Source: an uncultured bacterium
Lineage (GTDB): Bacteria; Verrucomicrobiota; Lentisphaeria; Victivallales; Victivallaceae
Length of the DNA stretch: 36,055 bases
Assembly (NCBI GenBank): GCA_900551245.1
Contig: URVC01000046.1
Location: 1-36,055, forward strand
Reading direction: 5' to 3'
Shown: piece by piece, positions 31,404 to 36,055 of the stretch
Numbering within the stretch: the stretch's first letter is position 1
Layout of the letters: every line of letters begins with the position of its first letter
Notes under the pieces: model-generated
The model's database searches: none
Told to the model about the DNA's origin: nothing
The model's input: the letters and a program-made list of their open reading frames with translations, nothing else
Position numbers and translations under genes: made by a program

Positions 31404-32021
31404 ATGGAATTTCAGGTCCGGCAGCTCGCGGTAGGCGGATTCGACCACAACTTCTCCTATCTGGTGACGGCGGAGAACGGCGACGCCGCCCTGGTGGATC
31501 CGACCGGCGACGCGGAGATCATCCGCCGCGCGGTCGAAGCGGCCGGAGCGATCGTGCCGCGCTACATTCTGCTCACCCACGGTCACCTCGACCACCATCA
31601 GGCGCTCGGCGAAGCGGAAGGGTTCTTCCCCGCCCCGGTCGTCGCTCACCCCACCAATCCGATGGCGGGGAAGTTCCATCTGCGGGACCGGCAGGTTCTC
31701 CCCTTCGGCGACGCCGGAATCGAAGCGCTCTTCACCCCCGGCCACTCGCGCGATTCGGTCTGCTACCGGCTCACCGACAATTCGGCGCTTTTCACCGGAG
31801 ACGTGCTGTTCGTCGGCTGCATCGGCTTCTGCCGGTCGCGCGACATGTACCGGTCGCTCACCCGGAAGATCCTTCCGCTGGACGATCGTCTCGTCGTCTA
31901 TTCCGGGCACGACTACGGCCCGGTGCCGTTCCGCACGCTGGGCGAGGAAAAACGGGAGAACCCCTTCCTCAACTGCCCCGATCTCGAAACGTTTCAATCC
32001 CTGTTGCAACATCTGGAGTAG
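31404..32021 (+). CDS. Metallo-beta-lactamase-fold hydrolase (glyoxalase II-like)
   Basis: The 205-residue protein has the binuclear metal site of the family: THGHLDHH (His59, His61, Asp63, His64), His114 in FTPGHSRDS, Asp133 in FTGDVLFVG and His169 in YSGHDYGP. Length and motif spacing match small glyoxalase II-like hydrolases and thioesterases rather than beta-lactamases. It probably acts in the cytoplasm, having no signal peptide. It lies three bases after the ROK gene and three bases before the Aas-like gene, so a role linked to acyl-thioesters or sugar aldehydes is possible but unproven. Confidence 0.85.
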   Translation: MEFQVRQLAVGGFDHNFSYLVTAENGDAALVDPTGDAEIIRRAVEAAGAIVPRYILLTHGHLDHHQALGEAEGFFPAPVVAHPTNPMAGKFHLRDRQVLPFGDAGIEALFTPGHSRDSVCYRLTDNSALFTGDVLFVGCIGFCRSRDMYRSLTRKILPLDDRLVVYSGHDYGPVPFRTLGEEKRENPFLNCPDLETFQSLLQHLE

Positions 32022-32024
32022 AGT

Positions 32025-34304
32025 ATGTCCTGGAGCTCGTCCGCCGTATTCGCCGTGGAACTCATCCTGATCGCCGGGATGCTGATCTTCTTTCTGAATC
32101 CGGCGCTGACGCTGCGGCTGATCCTCCTGCTCCTGCGCTGCACGCTGCTCCGGTTGCGGACCGACGGGAAGGAGAACATCCCCGCTTCCGGACCGGTTCT
32201 GCTGGTGGCGAATCACGTTTCGCTGATCGATCTCCTGCTGATTCAGTCGCTGACGCCCCGGCCGGTCCGGTTCATGATCCGGCAGGAGGTGATCGACGCA
32301 CTGCCGCTGCTGCGCTTCCTCTTCTGGTACCTCGGCGTGATCCGGGTGCCGGACCAGCGGCGGCCGAAAGCGATGAGGCGCTTCCTCGAACGCGGCCGGG
32401 AGGAGCTCCGGCAGGGCGGCGTGCTCTGCCTCTTTCCGGAGGGGGGCATCTCCGGCAACGGCGTGCTGATGCGTTTCCGTTCCGGCGCGGCGCCGCTGCT
32501 GCCGCCGGGAATCCAGGTCTCGATCCTGCCGGTCCGCATCGGAATGCTGCACGGCCGGCTGCTCACGGTCTACCGGAAGAAGTTCCGGTTTCAGCGGCCG
32601 CTCCGCTTTCCGGTGCAGTTCCGGGTCACGGTCGGCGGACCGATTCCGCCGGAACTCTCCGCGTTCCAGCTCCGCCAGAAGATCTCCGAACTCGGCGCGG
32701 AAGCGGAGACCGGCCCCCAGCCCGGCGAGGTGCCGATCCACACCGCCTTCGCGTTTCAGGCGAAGCGACACCCCTTCCGGAGCACCTTCCGCGATGCCGA
32801 CGGCACCGCGGTGCGCAACTTCGAACTGCTGGTGCGGAGCCTGCTCCTCTCCCGCCGGATCCGGGAACTCGACGAAGCAGGTTCCGGCTATGTCGGCGTA
32901 CTGCTGCCCAACTGTTCGATCATGACGGCGCTGATGCTGGGGGTGCAGTTCGCCGACCGGACGCCGGCGGTCATCAACTTCAGCGCCGGCGCGGAGGTCG
33001 CCCTCGAAGCCGCCCGGCGCGCCGGAATCCGGCACATCCTCACCAGCCGGAAGTTCCTCGAAAAACTCGGCTGGGAACCGACGCCGGAGATGCTCTTCCT
33101 CGAAGATGTCGCAAAACAGGTCACGCCCGAAGAGAAGCGGCGCGTCCTGCTGCTCGCCATTCTGCTTCCCCGCCGGATGCTGGTGCGGCACTTCGCGCCG
33201 CTCTCCGGATTCAACGTGCGGCATGAAGCGGTTCTGCTCTTCTCGAGCGGTTCGACCGGGCGCCCGAAAGCGGTCATGCTCACCCACCGCAACATCAACT
33301 GCGACCTCTGGGCCTTCTGGCGGGTGATCGTCTGGCAGCGCAACCTCGACCGGGTGCTCGGCAACCTGCCGCTCTTCCACGCCTACGGTTTCACCGTGCT
33401 GTTCGCCTTCCCCGCCCTCTCTGGAACTCCGGTGATCTACGTGCCGAATCCGCTCGACGCGGCCACGGCGGTCAAGGCGATCGCCGAATACAAGGTGACG
33501 CTGCTCACCGCGACGCCGACCTTCCTGCAGAACTACCTGCGCAAGGCGAAGGCCGGCGACCTGCGTTCGCTCCGGCTGGTCATCACCGGTGCGGAAAAGC
33601 TCCGGCCGGAACTCGCCGCCCGCTTCCACGAGATGACCGGTCTGGAGATCATCGAAGGATACGGCTGCACCGAACTCTCGCCGATCGTCACGATCAATCT
33701 GTGCAATTCGATCTTCCGTCTCGGCCGCCACGCCGACCACCCGGGCAGCATCGGCACGCCGCTGCCGGGAATCCACGCGCGGGTGGTCGATCCCGACACC
33801 GGCGTCGAACTCGGGCCGGACCGGCCGGGGAGACTTCAGGTGAAGAGCGGCATCGTCATGAAAGGCTACCTCAACGACCCCGAGCTGACCGCCCGGGTGA
33901 TCCGAGACGGCTATTACGACACCGGCGACATCGCCCGCATCGACGAGTCCGGTTACGTCTACATCACCGGGCGCGCCTCGCGCTTCAGCAAGATCGGCGG
34001 CGAAATGGTTCCGCACGAGCTGGTCGAAGAGGCGATCGCCGCCATCCGCGGCAGCGAGGAGCGGGAGGTCGCCGTCACCGGCCGGAGCGACCCCAGGCGG
34101 GGAGAACGGCTGGTGGTCTTCTACACACCGGAGGATTTCGACCCGGCCGAAATCGTCGCCCGACTCCGCGAACAGAAACTGCCGAATCTCTGGATTCCCA
34201 AGCCGGAGGACTTCATCCGGATTCCCGCCCTGCCGCTCCTCGGCAGCGGCAAACTCGATCTGGCCAAATTGAAAAAACTCGCGGAGGAGCAAGCAAGCGC
34301 ATGA
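32025..34304 (+). CDS. aas: Aas-like fusion: PlsC acyltransferase plus acyl-activating enzyme
   Basis: The 759-residue protein begins with a membrane segment (about 6-28). A PlsC/LPLAT domain follows (HxxxxD motif NHVSLID with His64 and Asp69; LFPEGG near 136-141). From about 250 comes an ANL adenylating domain: SSGSTGRPKA at 407-416, VITGAEKL, EGYGCTELSP near 544-553, YYDTGDIARI, YITGRASRF, and catalytic Lys743 in LGSGKLDL. This is the layout of E. coli Aas, which reacylates lysophosphatidylethanolamine through an acyl-ACP intermediate. The N-terminal membrane part is shorter, and no LplT flippase is fused or adjacent. It could instead activate other acyl acceptors. It overlaps the next gene by four bases. 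Confidence 0.85.
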   Translation: MSWSSSAVFAVELILIAGMLIFFLNPALTLRLILLLLRCTLLRLRTDGKENIPASGPVLLVANHVSLIDLLLIQSLTPRPVRFMIRQEVIDALPLLRFLFWYLGVIRVPDQRRPKAMRRFLERGREELRQGGVLCLFPEGGISGNGVLMRFRSGAAPLLPPGIQVSILPVRIGMLHGRLLTVYRKKFRFQRPLRFPVQFRVTVGGPIPPELSAFQLRQKISELGAEAETGPQPGEVPIHTAFAFQAKRHPFRSTFRDADGTAVRNFELLVRSLLLSRRIRELDEAGSGYVGVLLPNCSIMTALMLGVQFADRTPAVINFSAGAEVALEAARRAGIRHILTSRKFLEKLGWEPTPEMLFLEDVAKQVTPEEKRRVLLLAILLPRRMLVRHFAPLSGFNVRHEAVLLFSSGSTGRPKAVMLTHRNINCDLWAFWRVIVWQRNLDRVLGNLPLFHAYGFTVLFAFPALSGTPVIYVPNPLDAATAVKAIAEYKVTLLTATPTFLQNYLRKAKAGDLRSLRLVITGAEKLRPELAARFHEMTGLEIIEGYGCTELSPIVTINLCNSIFRLGRHADHPGSIGTPLPGIHARVVDPDTGVELGPDRPGRLQVKSGIVMKGYLNDPELTARVIRDGYYDTGDIARIDESGYVYITGRASRFSKIGGEMVPHELVEEAIAAIRGSEEREVAVTGRSDPRRGERLVVFYTPEDFDPAEIVARLREQKLPNLWIPKPEDFIRIPALPLLGSGKLDLAKLKKLAEEQASA

Positions 34305-35179
34305 AAAAAATCGTCTGCCTCGGGTCGTTGAATCTCGATCACGTCTACCGGCTCGATCACTTTGTCCGTCCCGGCGAGACGCTGGGCTCCGAATCCTATT
34401 CGGTCGGCTGCGGCGGGAAGGGGCTGAATCAGTCGATCGCCCTGGCCCGGGCCGGTGCGCCGGTCATGCATGCCGGCCGGATCGGGCATGACGGCGGTAT
34501 TCTGCGTTCCGCCCTTGAAGCGGCCGGGGTTGACGTCTCCCTGCTCGTCGAGGGAGACGTTCCGACCGGACATGCGATCATTCAGGTCGATGCGAAGGGA
34601 GAAAATGCGATCATTCTCTACGGCGGCGCGAACCGGCGGATCACCGAAGCTGAAATCGATGCGGCGCTCGACGCGGTCGGGGACGGCATCCTGCTGCTGC
34701 AGAACGAGATCAATTCGCTCGGAACGATTCTGGAGAAGGCGCATGCGCGGGGAATCCGGACCGCGTTCAACTTCGCCCCGTTCGACCCGGAGGACGCGAA
34801 AACGCTGCCGCTCGGACTGCTGAGTTACCTCATCGTGAACGAGATCGAAGGCGCCGGCGTCGCCGGCGTCGCGGAGCCGGAGGCGATTCTCCGGACGTTG
34901 AAGGAGCGTTATCCCGGCTGCCGGGTCATCCTGACGCTCGGCAAGGCCGGGGCCGCCTTCCTCGGCGACGACGGCGTCATGGTGCCCGTTCCGCCCTGTC
35001 CGGCGGAGGTGGTCGATACGACGAGCGCCGGCGACACGTTCATCGGCTATCTGTTCGCCGGGCTGCTCGAAGGAATGGAATTGAAGGCCGCGATGGAGCT
35101 GGCCGGCCGGGCTTCCGCAATCACAGTGAGCCGCGCCGGGGCGGCCGATTCGATTCCGTTCCGGAAGGAGCTCCGGTAA
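34301..35179 (+). CDS. Ribokinase-like PfkB family carbohydrate kinase
   Basis: The 292 residues carry both PfkB signatures: CGGKGLNQSIALARAG (near 37-52, the ribokinase GGKGANQA form) and DTTSAGDTFIGY (239-250) with the catalytic Asp245. In the second, Ser replaces the usual Gly (DTTGAGD). LILTLGKAG-type and NFAPFDP segments are also as in ribokinases. Ribose is the likely substrate, but related sugars and nucleosides are possible; there is no rbs transporter next to it. The ATG overlaps the Aas-like stop. Its TAA directly abuts the stop of the facing gene. Confidence 0.85.
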   Translation: MKKIVCLGSLNLDHVYRLDHFVRPGETLGSESYSVGCGGKGLNQSIALARAGAPVMHAGRIGHDGGILRSALEAAGVDVSLLVEGDVPTGHAIIQVDAKGENAIILYGGANRRITEAEIDAALDAVGDGILLLQNEINSLGTILEKAHARGIRTAFNFAPFDPEDAKTLPLGLLSYLIVNEIEGAGVAGVAEPEAILRTLKERYPGCRVILTLGKAGAAFLGDDGVMVPVPPCPAEVVDTTSAGDTFIGYLFAGLLEGMELKAAMELAGRASAITVSRAGAADSIPFRKELR

Positions 35180-36055
35180 TTACGGCTGTCCTGCGGCGAA
35201 GCGGGTGCAGAGCGCTGCGAGCTTTTCGGCCTTTTCCCGCCACGCGTCGCCGGGGTTTCTCAGCTCGCAGAGCGGGGTCGCCGGGTCGAAGCTCGTGACA
35301 TAGCTTCCGTCCGGCCGCACCGTGACGAGGTTGAAAAGCGGCAGGAACTCCTCAATGCGCGCGCGCTCGCTTTTCTTGGCCAGATCGCTGTCCACAAAGA
35401 TGACCGGCGTCCCCATCGCGATGCACGGCAGCGCGACGTGAATGCGCGAGGTGATGACCAGCCGGGCGCGTGCAAGGCGTTCCAGCAGCTGTTCGGCCAG
35501 CTTGAAACGGGCTTCCGGCGCGGGAAATGCGTTCGACGGGTAGTCGCAGGTGCACTCTTCTTTCCGCTGCCCGACTCCGGCCAGCAGCCGGTTGAGCAGC
35601 GCCCGGCGTCGTCCGATCCGGAATAATCTGCCGTTTTTCAGCGATTTCACGAAGGCGTTCGGACTTTTAAAGCAGCTTCGCAGGGTCGGCGCCTTGAAGA
35701 GGGCGTCCGCCAGCAGGACGGGGGAGTCCGGGGTCGGCGACCAGCGGTAGCTGCGATGGAGCGTCAGCGTAAGGCAGCCCGAATTCCAGGCAGGAATCCC
35801 GTGCGCTTCGAGTACGGCCCGGCTCTGTTCGTCCCGGCAGCCGATCGGCGCGAAACGGCGCAGGTAATCGGCTTTCCGGGGAGACAGCATCGCATCGGCG
35901 TGTTTCGGGTTGATATGGAATGCGACGAAGAGCGGTTCGATGTCGGGCGACGGCGGCCAGTTTTCCGGATGGAACATGAACCAGCCGTTCATGATGAGCC
36001 GGATCTTTTCCCCGCGGTATCCGTGGAGTTTTTCCCGGTTCAGGAACCGGTCGAC
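35180..36055 (-). CDS. Polysaccharide pyruvyl transferase family protein (5' end outside window)
   Basis: The frame is open to the right edge; 291 residues are visible. The N-terminal part has KIRLIMNGWFMFHPENWPPS and PLFVAFHINP, then IGCRDEQSRAVLEAHGI and GCLTLTL. The C-terminal part has ARLVITSRIHVALPCIAMGTPVIFV. These are the marks of the polysaccharide pyruvyl transferase (CsaB-like) family, which adds pyruvate ketals to cell-surface sugars. The ITSRIHVALPC strand-helix is the donor-binding part. Donor and acceptor are unknown; related glycosyltransferases in surface-polysaccharide clusters share the fold. Its 3' end touches the ribokinase-like stop with no bases between. Confidence 0.82.
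   Translation of the reverse strand, partial: VDRFLNREKLHGYRGEKIRLIMNGWFMFHPENWPPSPDIEPLFVAFHINPKHADAMLSPRKADYLRRFAPIGCRDEQSRAVLEAHGIPAWNSGCLTLTLHRSYRWSPTPDSPVLLADALFKAPTLRSCFKSPNAFVKSLKNGRLFRIGRRRALLNRLLAGVGQRKEECTCDYPSNAFPAPEARFKLAEQLLERLARARLVITSRIHVALPCIAMGTPVIFVDSDLAKKSERARIEEFLPLFNLVTVRPDGSYVTSFDPATPLCELRNPGDAWREKAEKLAALCTRFAAGQP

Noticed and set aside
30393..34292. A minus-strand open frame of about 1300 codons antisense to the ROK, hydrolase and Aas-like genes
   Set aside because: Its composition is extreme (Arg/Glu/Asp/His), it has no recognisable domain, and the opposite strand holds three motif-rich genes in one operon.

Overview
This is a dense, GC-rich stretch of a bacterial chromosome, mostly housekeeping genes with GC-ending codons. 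The organism is a diderm: it has BamA, the arnB/arnT/arnC lipid A aminosugar genes and a lipoprotein signal. It also carries an Asp23/AmaP-type pair next to acetyl-CoA carboxylase genes, an arrangement best known from Firmicutes. Together with the codon use and the split CoaC, this suggests the PVC superphylum, perhaps a Lentisphaerota/Victivallis-like gut bacterium. That placement is inference; no rRNA gene is present to settle it.

Layout. Bases 1-2440 (+): the motor part of FtsK, cut by the window edge, and a RodZ-like membrane HTH protein. Bases 2464-6488 (+): a strong promoter with no room for a leader, then aroQ-accB-accC-asp23-(AmaP-like)-maf. Bases 6499-9151 (-): RNase G (rng) and fmt. 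Bases 9161-13813 (+): folK, a small membrane coiled-coil protein, an exported protein of unknown function, then a tightly overlapping run of a YkgJ-type Cys-cluster protein, gmk, stand-alone coaC and a lipoprotein. Bases 13770-19695 (-): mazG-arnB-arnT-arnC-holA. Bases 19712-27582 (-): prs-rplY-pth-rpsF-ssb-rpsR-rplI-dnaB-bamA, running on into mazG. Bases 27873-30171 (-): rpmF-plsX-fabH. Bases 30346-35179 (+): a ROK kinase, a metallo-beta-lactamase-fold hydrolase, an Aas-like acyltransferase/acyl-activating fusion and a ribokinase-like PfkB kinase. The window closes with a polysaccharide pyruvyl transferase family gene (-) running off the right edge.

How the parts fit. The leftward half from prs to holA is one nearly gapless block. 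It joins translation (L25, Pth, S6, S18, L9), replication (SSB, DnaB, HolA), outer-membrane assembly (BamA), nucleotide housekeeping (Prs, MazG) and lipid A modification (ArnB/T/C). rpmF-plsX-fabH and accB-accC are the two fatty-acid/phospholipid supply points, and the Aas-like fusion is a possible phospholipid repair enzyme. No tRNA, rRNA, CRISPR array, insertion sequence or phage gene was seen. No gene-free stretch exceeds 300 bases; the largest, about 290 bases upstream of prs, holds a promoter, a terminator hairpin and a long leader.

The most interesting points are: an apparently leaderless aroQ promoter; a partial arn (L-Ara4N) set without arnA or arnD inside a core replication/translation block; paired TTG starts with near-identical initiation contexts at rpsF and in the prs leader; a ROK kinase that has lost its zinc cysteines; stand-alone CoaC beside a putative TolC-like lipoprotein; and an unresolved conflict at the left edge between FtsK and a divergent secreted-protein start.
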